Made by a program: the position numbers and the translations under genes
Part shown: piece by piece, positions 57,336 through 64,000 of the stretch
Layout: every line of letters starts with the position of its first letter
Numbering within the stretch: the first letter of the stretch is position 1
Assembly (NCBI GenBank): GCA_900095875.1
Contig: LT608311.1
Span: 1,116,001 to 1,180,000 of the forward strand
Length of the DNA: 64,000 nucleotides
Direction of reading: 5' to 3'
DNA from: Caecibacter massiliensis
GTDB lineage: Bacteria; Bacillota; Negativicutes; Veillonellales; Megasphaeraceae
Notes under the pieces: model-generated
What the model saw: only the letters and a program-made list of their open reading frames with translations
Database searches by the model: none
Told to the model about the DNA's origin: nothing

Positions 57336-58599
57336 AATTTCTCTCCTGTTTCAAATCAGCGGGATGTATTAAATGACCAGCAACAGCCGTGGCAGCCGCT
57401 ACAACTGGTGAACCCAGGTATGTTTTGGACTTCGGGCTGCCCAGACGGCCCAGGAAATTCCGGTTATTCGTTCCAAGTAATACTTCATCATCAGACAATA
57501 ACCCGCCACTTCTGCCTTCACAGAGCGAGCAATAGGGATGAGTAACCATAGCTCCAGCCTGAATAAATGTTTGTATGTATCCCAGAGCAATGGCCTGTTT
57601 AAAAATGGACCGCGATGCCGGTGTGATAAGCAGTTCCATGTGGGGAGCAATGTGCCGCCCTTCCAGTACGCGGGCGGCAGCTGCCAGATCCTGCAGCCTT
57701 CCATTCGTACAGGAACCGATGAATACTTTATCTACTTTCATTCCTTCCAGTTCGGACAGCGGTTTGACATTATCTACGTACGGATGGGCCGCAATATACG
57801 GTACCATATCTTCGGCTTTATACGTCAGCACTTTTTCGTACTCTGCATCGTCATCAAAATGGAGCCACGATACGTCATCATATTTTACGTTGCTGTAAGC
57901 GCAACTTTCTTTTGTCGGTGCGAACAGTCCGACTTTGGCACCGCATTCGACGGCCATATTGGCAATGGTCAGCCGTTCGTCAACGGGCATGGCATCGATG
58001 GTAGAGCCACAGAATTCCAGGGATTTATAGGTGCCGCCGGCAGCTTTCAGATCTCCCAGGATGCGCAGGGCGATGTCTTTGGAGCAGACTCCGTCCGGCA
58101 GTGTGCCGTCTATCTGGATTTTAATGGCTGACGGTACGCGGACCCACATTTCTCCTGTACCCAGGACGGCCGCCATTTCCGTGTAGCCGATGCCCGTAGA
58201 AAAAGCGCTGACAGCACCGTAGGTTGTCGTATGGGAATCAGTGACAAATACGACGTCACCGGGCCGGGCATATCCCAGTTCCGGCATGAGCTGATGGCAG
58301 ATGCCGTCGCCGGCATGGACTTTACGGGCGCCGAATTCTTCGGCAAACTGATATCCGTATTTCAGGTGATCCCCATCGAGAGGAAGGCAGGTCGGAAGCA
58401 GATGGTCAAACATGATGATGACTTTTTCCGGATCCCAGGATTTCGTAAATCCCATTTCCTTGAATTTCCGGTATACATTTGTCGTATAGATATCGTGAAA
58501 CATGACGCAGTCCGGATGAGTGATGACGATGTCACCGGGTCTGCAGTCTGCTACGCCTGTATTATGCATCAGAATTTTTTCTGCTAATGTATGTCCCAT
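57325..58599 (-). CDS. LeuC-like aconitase-family dehydratase large subunit
   Basis: 424-residue 4Fe-4S hydro-lyase. Cluster cysteines lie in VFIGSCTNGRLQDL and HPYCSLCEGRSGG; VFVTDSHTTTYGAVSAFSTGIG is the substrate-loop signature. It resembles 3-isopropylmalate dehydratase and 2,3-dimethylmalate/homoaconitate enzymes, but the HPYCSLCEG motif replaces the usual NPGCGPC. It therefore probably isomerises or dehydrates a 2-hydroxydicarboxylate other than isopropylmalate. It is encoded with a transporter for 2-hydroxycarboxylates, a small subunit and an aldolase. GGAAGGAG precedes the ATG. Confidence 0.88.
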   Translation of the reverse strand: MGHTLAEKILMHNTGVADCRPGDIVITHPDCVMFHDIYTTNVYRKFKEMGFTKSWDPEKVIIMFDHLLPTCLPLDGDHLKYGYQFAEEFGARKVHAGDGICHQLMPELGYARPGDVVFVTDSHTTTYGAVSAFSTGIGYTEMAAVLGTGEMWVRVPSAIKIQIDGTLPDGVCSKDIALRILGDLKAAGGTYKSLEFCGSTIDAMPVDERLTIANMAVECGAKVGLFAPTKESCAYSNVKYDDVSWLHFDDDAEYEKVLTYKAEDMVPYIAAHPYVDNVKPLSELEGMKVDKVFIGSCTNGRLQDLAAAARVLEGRHIAPHMELLITPASRSIFKQAIALGYIQTFIQAGAMVTHPYCSLCEGRSGGLLSDDEVLLGTNNRNFLGRLGSPKSKTYLGSPVVAAATAVAGHLIHPADLKQERNYGI

Positions 58600-58619
58600 G
58601 ATAGCAGTCTCCTTCCGTA

Positions 58620-59906
58620 CTATAAGACAAAGGATAAAATAACACTGCCTGCAATCAATACGAGGGCACCGCCCAGACGGGATGAAACGGCAGCAAAAGG
58701 CATGAGTTCCATTCTTTTGCAGGCACCAAGTGTAGCAATGTCACCGGAACCGCCCATATTCGCCATACAGAGGCCGGCTGTAATAGCGGCTTCGATGGGA
58801 TAGAACCCGACAAACCAGCCGACAACAGCTGCTCCGACGATGGCACCTAATACGACTGCGGCTACAATGATTACATAACTGGGCGTCAAAGCAGGAATGA
58901 CGGCACTCAGGCTGATCAGACCAAAGCCCAGCCCGGCCAGAAGGGTATTGGTGAAATTTTTGATGAAGAACTGGAACCAAAGAGCGCAATATCGTTCAAT
59001 GTTAGCTGGCAATATTCCCAGAACTTTAACAACAATCATTAACAGAATCATCCAGGCATAGGCATGAATACTCGGAATGAACCGTTGAATCAACATACCC
59101 AGAGCTAGGAAAATACCGGCAAAAGTCATACCGACGGCAAAGACAGATAAATTCGTTACTGGTTCCTCTTTTTTTGCTTCTTCGGATTCTGCCTGTTTTC
59201 CTTCGTCACGCATAATATGACCGTTTCCCGTCATCCAGGGATGTATTTTTCCAAGACGGTCCAGAAGCCCTGCTGCAATGATGGCAAACGCATTCCCCAA
59301 TGCTACAGCCGGCGTCATCAGGGCTAATAATTCACCTACATCGCGCTGCATGATTTCACCAAACATCTGGGAAAGTGGAACGGCACCAGCCGATGTCCCT
59401 CCTCCCATGATGGGGACGGAAATAAACAATGTCGTTTCTGAAAAAATATTTCCAAAGAGAAGTCCCGCTGCACCGCCAAAAAGGATGGCCAGGATAAAGC
59501 CACCTATGATACAGGGTAAATACCGGATAGCAGCTCTGATAAGCAATTTGCGGTCCATACCAAAAATACTGCCGCAGCAGAGAGCTGCCAATGCAAAATT
59601 AATAAAAGTCCCGGTCATAAACGTTTTGCAGGTTTTGGCAAAATCATCCGGCACCAATCCATACATCACCATAGCTGATGTACCAAATAATACAACAATG
59701 GATCCGCCGCCCAGATAATCTTTGACGATAGGAATGCGGTCGCCAATGAACCGGAATGCTTCACCGTATACGATGAGCAATGGCAATACACCGGCCAGAC
59801 TTCCCGGTAGAAATTTAAAGAAAAGGGCCAGATTGAGAATAACAAAAGCTAGTATGAAATAAGGCCAGTCCATATTCAAAATCTGCAGTCTTTTTGTCGT
59901 TTCCAT
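58620..59906 (-). CDS. 2-hydroxycarboxylate transporter (2-HCT family)
   Basis: 428-residue secondary transporter of the CitS/MleP group with about 11 hydrophobic helices. Both reentrant-loop signatures are visible: VPIMGGGTSAGAVPLSQMF and ANMGGSGDIATLGACKRMELMPFAAVSSRLGGALV, with the substrate-binding Arg in SSRLG. It exchanges or imports citrate, malate, citramalate or related 2-hydroxy acids. Its position between two dehydratase large-subunit genes strongly suggests it brings in their substrate. AAAGGAGAG precedes the ATG. Confidence 0.9.
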   Translation of the reverse strand: METTKRLQILNMDWPYFILAFVILNLALFFKFLPGSLAGVLPLLIVYGEAFRFIGDRIPIVKDYLGGGSIVVLFGTSAMVMYGLVPDDFAKTCKTFMTGTFINFALAALCCGSIFGMDRKLLIRAAIRYLPCIIGGFILAILFGGAAGLLFGNIFSETTLFISVPIMGGGTSAGAVPLSQMFGEIMQRDVGELLALMTPAVALGNAFAIIAAGLLDRLGKIHPWMTGNGHIMRDEGKQAESEEAKKEEPVTNLSVFAVGMTFAGIFLALGMLIQRFIPSIHAYAWMILLMIVVKVLGILPANIERYCALWFQFFIKNFTNTLLAGLGFGLISLSAVIPALTPSYVIIVAAVVLGAIVGAAVVGWFVGFYPIEAAITAGLCMANMGGSGDIATLGACKRMELMPFAAVSSRLGGALVLIAGSVILSFVL

Positions 59907-59922
59907 ATGTGTCTCTCCTTTC

Positions 59923-60423
59923 TTACCCCTTTATGATTCCATTGCGTTTCTGCATACTTTTGACAAGGCCGCCGTCTTCAATAATCTGAAAAATATTATC
60001 CGGTATGTGGGGAATATCATATTTCTTCCCATGACAAGACACGTACCGGTTTATTTCTACGGTTACGACATCACCCTCAACGACATGATCTGCCAATTCA
60101 TTGCATTCAATCAATAAGAGTCCGTTATTAATAGCATTACGGAAAAATATCCGGGCAAACGATTTTGCAATAATACAGCGGATTTTCAATGCACTCAACG
60201 CTTCCGGAGCCTGTTCCCTGGAAGATCCACAGCCGAAATTATGTCCTGCCACGATAATATCTCCTGGTCTTATCGCAGCTGCCAGTTCCGGCCGCAGTGG
60301 TTCAAAGGCGTGTTTTTTGACTTCGTCCATCGTATCCAGTGTCAGCCACTGGGTCGGCATGATGATATCCGTATCAATATCATCTCCTAACTTCCATATT
60401 CGTCCTTCAAAACGCATTTCCAT
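59923..60423 (-). CDS. LeuD-like aconitase-family dehydratase small subunit
   Basis: 166-residue swivel-domain subunit: WKLGDDIDTDIIMPTQW at the start, GDIIVAGHNFGCGSSREQAPEAL (the conserved GSSREQ loop) and KSFARIFFRNAINNGLLLIEC. It forms the substrate-binding half of a heterodimeric hydro-lyase with a large subunit. Two candidate large subunits are encoded in this operon, so the true partner is uncertain; both might share it. ATG 60423 has AGGAGG 9 bases upstream, excluding the longer frame to 60456. Confidence 0.9.
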   Translation of the reverse strand: MEMRFEGRIWKLGDDIDTDIIMPTQWLTLDTMDEVKKHAFEPLRPELAAAIRPGDIIVAGHNFGCGSSREQAPEALSALKIRCIIAKSFARIFFRNAINNGLLLIECNELADHVVEGDVVTVEINRYVSCHGKKYDIPHIPDNIFQIIEDGGLVKSMQKRNGIIKG

Positions 60424-60436
60424 ATGCAAACACCTC

Positions 60437-61576
60437 CTATTCCTGCAGAATGCCACTCAGGGCGCACCTGGCTGCCACCTGCGGTGACGTCAGATAGACC
60501 TTTGCCGATACATCCCCGGAGCAGCCGGGATAGTGATAGGATCCCGTAGAAACCAGGGTCTCACCCGCGTCAAGTATTCCCTGCGCCCGGCCCCAGCAGA
60601 CACTGCACCCCTGATTCATGACGATGGCACCGGAATCCAGGAAAATATCAATCAGACCCTCCTGCAAAGCCTGCAGGTACACAGTACTCGTTGCAGGCGC
60701 GACAATCAGGCGCAGACGATAAGCAATCCGTTTCCCCTGGAGAACAGAGGCAGCAGCTCGTAAATCGGATAATTTACCGCCACGACAGCCGCCAATAAAT
60801 ACCTCTTGCACAGGAACAGGTACCTGTTCCTGCAGGGGGACGATATGAGTCTGATTTCCCGGTTGAACGGCAAGAGGGCATACATCCGATACATCGAACG
60901 TCATAGAAGGAGCTTGTTCTGTATCCATGATTATGGCACTGATTCCCCCGGCCTGCTGCAGAAGATGGCAGAAATCATAACACTGATCTTGTGAAAAAAC
61001 CGCCATATCCTTCTTTGCAAAAAGGAATAGATCTCCTGTCCTGCCACTCTGTTTCAACATTTTCAGCAATGCCAGTGCCGCATCCTGTGCAGATACAGTT
61101 TCAGCCATGCTGCCTCGTATGGCAATACGCTGTATAGGTGGACAGGTAAGCTGTAAGGGCCCACCCGATACGACAGAAGGCAATACTTCTTCCGAAACAG
61201 TAATTCCCAGGGCCCCTGCCGATCCCAGGCCGGCCATATGACTCCCAGTACCAGCAACAATCTGTCCTTCTTGTACATATTTTTCTATTAAACGAATATA
61301 CCCGATGCCCTGGCACGATTCTATAGCCAACTCTTTTTCTACAGCCCAGCGAATCAGCCGGCGCTGTCTGGCACCTATATCGATGGAGCTATTAGGCGTA
61401 TCATGGTCAATACAAACAATGATTTTCTCACTCTGAATCGTCGGTTCTGACAGAATGGCATCTATCGTTTTGTCACTCAGTGCGTCTGTCACCATGATGT
61501 AATCAGGCCAGATAGAACAAACAGACCGGGTATTCTGTAAAAGCTGTCGTATCTGCATTTTATCCATAGGTTCCAT
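60437..61576 (-). CDS. Divergent, shortened aconitase-family large subunit
   Basis: 379 residues, about 40 shorter than a normal LeuC. Cluster cysteines seem kept: VFIGGCRGGKLSDLRAAASVL (normally GSCTNGR) and IVMNQGCSVCWGRAQG (normally NPGCGPCLG). The loop normally reading DSHT is GTGSHMAGLGSAGALGI, so a substrate-binding Asp/Thr is lost. The N-terminal 90 residues are poorly conserved. It may be a distinct hydro-lyase or a non-catalytic partner of the small subunit encoded directly after it. An AAAGGA site precedes ATG 61576; ATG 61567 is an alternative start. It heads the five-gene operon. Confidence 0.8.
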   Translation of the reverse strand: MEPMDKMQIRQLLQNTRSVCSIWPDYIMVTDALSDKTIDAILSEPTIQSEKIIVCIDHDTPNSSIDIGARQRRLIRWAVEKELAIESCQGIGYIRLIEKYVQEGQIVAGTGSHMAGLGSAGALGITVSEEVLPSVVSGGPLQLTCPPIQRIAIRGSMAETVSAQDAALALLKMLKQSGRTGDLFLFAKKDMAVFSQDQCYDFCHLLQQAGGISAIIMDTEQAPSMTFDVSDVCPLAVQPGNQTHIVPLQEQVPVPVQEVFIGGCRGGKLSDLRAAASVLQGKRIAYRLRLIVAPATSTVYLQALQEGLIDIFLDSGAIVMNQGCSVCWGRAQGILDAGETLVSTGSYHYPGCSGDVSAKVYLTSPQVAARCALSGILQE

Positions 61577-61628
61577 TCATCCTTTCTGATATCGTATTTC
61601 TTTTAGTTCTTTGATTGTACATGGTTTT

Positions 61629-61657
61629 ATCTTATCTGCCAATTTATGAGTAAACAA
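61629..61657 (-). promoter_or_regulatory. Candidate sigma-70-type promoter of the dehydratase-aldolase operon
   Basis: On the minus strand TTGTTT (61657-61652), 17 bases, TAAGAT (61634-61629), about 55 bases before the operon start. No -24/-12 (TGGC...TTGC) element is visible between the divergent genes. Confidence 0.45.
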
Positions 61658-61675
61658 AGGTAATCTATTGTTATT

Positions 61676-61713
61676 TGTTTCAAAAAATGCTATATTTTAC
61701 CTAAATTGAAACA
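61676..61713. promoter_or_regulatory. Inverted repeat, candidate binding site of the PrpR-like regulator
   Basis: TGTTTCAA (61676-61683) and TTGAAACA (61706-61713) form a perfect 8-base inverted repeat with a 22-base spacer. It sits directly upstream of the operon's -35 and between the two divergent genes, where an activator or repressor of both would bind. Confidence 0.5.
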
Positions 61714-61795
61714 TATATATATTTTTCTATTATTTTTTTCTCCCATAATTTTCATATAATTCGGTTTTACAGGACTATTTTGAAAGGAGACTTAC

Positions 61796-63676
61796 ATGTC
61801 ATTTTCAGCTGATACCCGTTCCTTCCGTATCTGTGTACTGGCCTACAGCCGTATTCTTCACATAGTCCATGATGTCATTCGCCAGTTACCTGACACAGGA
61901 GTCGAATATATCGTCATTGAAGCCGGCCTGGCCGATCAGGATGCCTGCGTCACCAGAGCAATCCGTCAGGGATGTGAAATATTTGTAGCTGGTCCCGCCG
62001 GAGCAACACTATTTGCCAACCACTACAGTTACCCCGTCATTCCCTTTCAGGTTCAGGATATAGATTATCTCCGGGCCATCCGCACAGCGCTGGATCAGGG
62101 ATACCAGCACATTGGCATCATGCGTTACCGTCACGCAGCCCCTCTGCATCTGGATGTATTTCAGCAATTGATGAAGATCCGTCTTACAGAACTCGTTTAC
62201 GATGCGATTCCACAGATTTATTCCATCGCCAGAAAAACGCAATGCGATATACTGATTGGTCCGGCAGCTGCTCAGGACGCAGCCGATGCAGCCGGCAAAG
62301 CATCACTCCTCGTCTATGCAGGAAGAGAAGCCATCCGCGATGCCTGTCTGGCTGCTGGTGAACAGATAAAAAGAATCTATGCAGCACGGCGCCATCGTGT
62401 CATTACTGAATCGTTACTGGGAACAACCCAGCTTGGTATCGTCATTATTAATACAGAACAGGTCATCGAATTTTTTAATCGTACCATGCAGAATTATACA
62501 GGACTGACATTGCATCAGGTCAGTGGCCGGACATTGACAGAGATATTTCCCAACCTGCCTTTGGATACATTTCTGAAAAGCGGACTCAGCCAGAAAGATA
62601 GTTACCACGTAATCAATGGTACCATGATGCGCTGTGTCTTCAGCCGCATCACAATTGGTTTTCACGCTGGTGGCGTTCTCCTCACGTTTCATCCCACCCC
62701 GCACAACACAAAAAAAGACCGGAAGCAACAGCGGTATACTATTGCCCCGGTTTATAAACTGGAAAAAATCACCGCGTATTCACCTGTTATGAGTCATCTT
62801 GTACAGCTTTGCCGTCATATTTCTCCCATCGAATACGCCACCACTCTTATCGGTCCTGCCGGCTGTGGTGGTGAAGAGCTGGCTCATTGCCTGCACAATG
62901 CATCCCGCCGTTCGGGCAATCCCTGTATGACACTGGATTGTTCTTCTACAACAGACGAACAGGCCGTTTCCACCCTTTACGGACGTACACAGAACGGATA
63001 CACACGCAGCGGTCTCTTTTTTCATGCCGCCGGTGGCAGTATCATTATCATTCATCCCGGTCTGGCCGGTCCGCGACTCCTGGCTATCCTGCAGGAAGTT
63101 CTGACAAAACAGCAATACATCTCCCCGGAAAACGGAGAACCCGTAGTGCTGGATATTTTATTTTATACAGTAGCCACCGATCAGGAATACCGGCAGCTGC
63201 CTATAGGGCTGCGCCGGCTTCTGTCTATTCATTGTCTGACATTGCCGCCACTCCGGGACCGGCCGGAAGATATCTGTGAGCTCTTTGTGAACTACGTCCA
63301 TCAACAGCTGCCGCAAAAACGGCATACTCATCTCAGTGAACATATGACACAACTGCTTACCACATACAGCTGGCCCGGCAATATCATTGAACTGCGCAGC
63401 GTCAGTATCCGCTATGCCCTGCAGCTAAAAACAGCAGCCAGTCCAACCCTGCGTTACCGCTATCAGCTTCTGATGGAAGCCATCGGTGAAAACAATGTAA
63501 AAGAAGATCTATATCTCCAATATCCGGCACTGATGGAAACACCTGTCACCGATTTGAAAAACTTCCGTGCCGGTATTCAAAAGCTCCATTCCCTGTTCGG
63601 CTGTACGTATAAAGAAATCGCTGAAAAACTGAATATGAGCCGTACGACATTATGGCGCCTGCTCCATAGTACCTGA
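61796..63676 (+). CDS. PrpR-like regulator with degenerate AAA+ domain
   Basis: 626-residue regulator on plus. Residues about 10-200 are a PrpR-N type sensor (GCEIFVAGPAGATLFANHYSYPVIPFQV, GYQHIGIMRY). Residues about 205-290 are a PAS domain (LGTTQLGIVIINTEQVIEFFN). A sigma-54 AAA+ module follows, and a Fis-type helix-turn-helix ends it (CTYKEIAEKLNMSRTTLWRLL). The AAA+ module is eroded: Walker A is GPAGCGGEE instead of GETGTGKE, the GAFTGA loop is missing (GRTQNGYTRSGLFFHAAGG) and Walker B DE is replaced by HPG (SIIIIHPG). It retains LPPLRDRPEDI and YSWPGNIIELRS. It therefore probably works without sigma-54, like TyrR. GAAAGGAG precedes the ATG. Confidence 0.87.
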   Translation: MSFSADTRSFRICVLAYSRILHIVHDVIRQLPDTGVEYIVIEAGLADQDACVTRAIRQGCEIFVAGPAGATLFANHYSYPVIPFQVQDIDYLRAIRTALDQGYQHIGIMRYRHAAPLHLDVFQQLMKIRLTELVYDAIPQIYSIARKTQCDILIGPAAAQDAADAAGKASLLVYAGREAIRDACLAAGEQIKRIYAARRHRVITESLLGTTQLGIVIINTEQVIEFFNRTMQNYTGLTLHQVSGRTLTEIFPNLPLDTFLKSGLSQKDSYHVINGTMMRCVFSRITIGFHAGGVLLTFHPTPHNTKKDRKQQRYTIAPVYKLEKITAYSPVMSHLVQLCRHISPIEYATTLIGPAGCGGEELAHCLHNASRRSGNPCMTLDCSSTTDEQAVSTLYGRTQNGYTRSGLFFHAAGGSIIIIHPGLAGPRLLAILQEVLTKQQYISPENGEPVVLDILFYTVATDQEYRQLPIGLRRLLSIHCLTLPPLRDRPEDICELFVNYVHQQLPQKRHTHLSEHMTQLLTTYSWPGNIIELRSVSIRYALQLKTAASPTLRYRYQLLMEAIGENNVKEDLYLQYPALMETPVTDLKNFRAGIQKLHSLFGCTYKEIAEKLNMSRTTLWRLLHST

Positions 63677-63681
63677 ATTCT

Positions 63682-64000
63682 TCAGCGGAGCAGGGCGTAT
63701 AAAACAAGGAGAACAAAGATAATGACTACCGGCTGCAGTCCTATAATAGCGATGACGACAGCCAGACACAGGAGAACGAGCAGGACGCCAATCACTTTGG
63801 AGATCCATGGCATCGGGGTCTCCTGTGCTGATGTTGGATCCATCGCCGATGGTTCCTCTGTAGGAGCATCCTCTGTATCTTCTGTCACAACTGTATCTGT
63901 CTGTTGCATAGTTTGCCCCGTTTTCCGGTCCTGTCTTCGTTTCTGCACAGTTTCCAGAGCTGCCAGATCATTATTACGGCCCGCTTCAAATCCTTTTTCA
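63682..64000 (-). CDS. C-terminal part of an unknown membrane protein (runs off right edge)
   Basis: The frame is open to the right edge, where it reads EKGFEAGRNNDLAALETVQK. It then has an acidic, Thr/Glu/Pro-rich linker (TVVTEDTEDAPTEEPSAM) and ends in two hydrophobic helices (WISKVIGVLLVLLCLAVVI and VVIIFVLLVLYALL). It lies tail to tail with the PrpR-like gene, 5 bases apart. An internal GTG at 63948 could start a short protein, but there is no Shine-Dalgarno there and the frame continues upstream. Function unknown. Confidence 0.6.
   Translation of the reverse strand, partial: EKGFEAGRNNDLAALETVQKRRQDRKTGQTMQQTDTVVTEDTEDAPTEEPSAMDPTSAQETPMPWISKVIGVLLVLLCLAVVIAIIGLQPVVIIFVLLVLYALLR

Noticed and set aside
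61577-61795. Sigma-54 promoter for the dehydratase-aldolase operon
   Set aside because: No TGGC-N8-TTGC-like element is present on either strand, despite the PrpR-like regulator.

Overview
The window looks like a chromosomal segment from an anaerobic, lactate- and amino-acid-fermenting member of the Negativicutes, most like a Megasphaera relative (Veillonellaceae). I infer this from the 16S/23S signatures and the gene content: a lactate racemase, two FAD lactate-type dehydrogenases, a lactate permease, acyl-CoA:carboxylate CoA-transferases and a selenium-type molybdenum hydroxylase locus. No database search was possible, so the genus is a judgement. Almost every gene is on the minus strand. 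Only four are on plus: a DUF6506 gene, an M18 aminopeptidase, a PrpR-like regulator and a 34-codon ORF.

Region 1 (1-5471) is a molybdenum operon: modE, yqeB, a MoeA-like molybdopterin-binding protein, moaC, moaA, a MOSC-MogA fusion and modA, with a near-consensus ModE box in front of modE. Region 2 (5.5-28.4 kb) is the anaerobic purine/ureide catabolic cluster known from E. coli as ygeW-xdhD. It carries a selenium-dependent-type xanthine dehydrogenase, hydantoinase, NCS1 permease, ygfK, ssnA, a formate/nitrite channel, a xanthine/uracil permease, carbamate kinase, ygeW, ygeY and ygeX. These are followed by an N-acyl-D-amino-acid deacylase, a second YgeY-type M20 hydrolase, a YheO-type regulator and an SSS symporter. 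The expected flow is purine to hydroxylated purine to ring-opened ureide to 2,3-diaminopropionate (YgeX gives pyruvate and ammonia), with carbamoyl phosphate converted to ATP by carbamate kinase. Two members look altered: the NCS1 permease has an in-frame amber codon after codon 22, and YgfK lacks its second nucleotide-binding domain.

Region 3 (28.5-45.0 kb) is for lactate and 2-hydroxyacids: larA, an FAD dehydrogenase, lctP, proC, an aminotransferase, then a complete 16S-23S-5S rRNA operon with no tRNA, then a second FAD dehydrogenase, a BASS-family transporter and an FCD GntR regulator. Region 4 (45.1-56.6 kb) holds gyrA, two CoA-transferases, an EF-G paralogue whose Shine-Dalgarno lies in a perfect inverted repeat, an M20 amidohydrolase, an M18 aminopeptidase and a ketopantoate-reductase family gene.

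Region 5 (56.7-63.7 kb) is the most novel-looking part. It is a five-gene operon with a divergent aconitase-type large subunit, a LeuD-like small subunit, a 2-hydroxycarboxylate transporter, a canonical LeuC-like large subunit and an RraA-like aldolase. A divergently transcribed PrpR-like regulator faces it, and that regulator's AAA+ domain has lost the GAFTGA loop and Walker B. I read the operon as an uncharacterised hydroxy-acid uptake and cleavage pathway. The right edge cuts a membrane protein gene.
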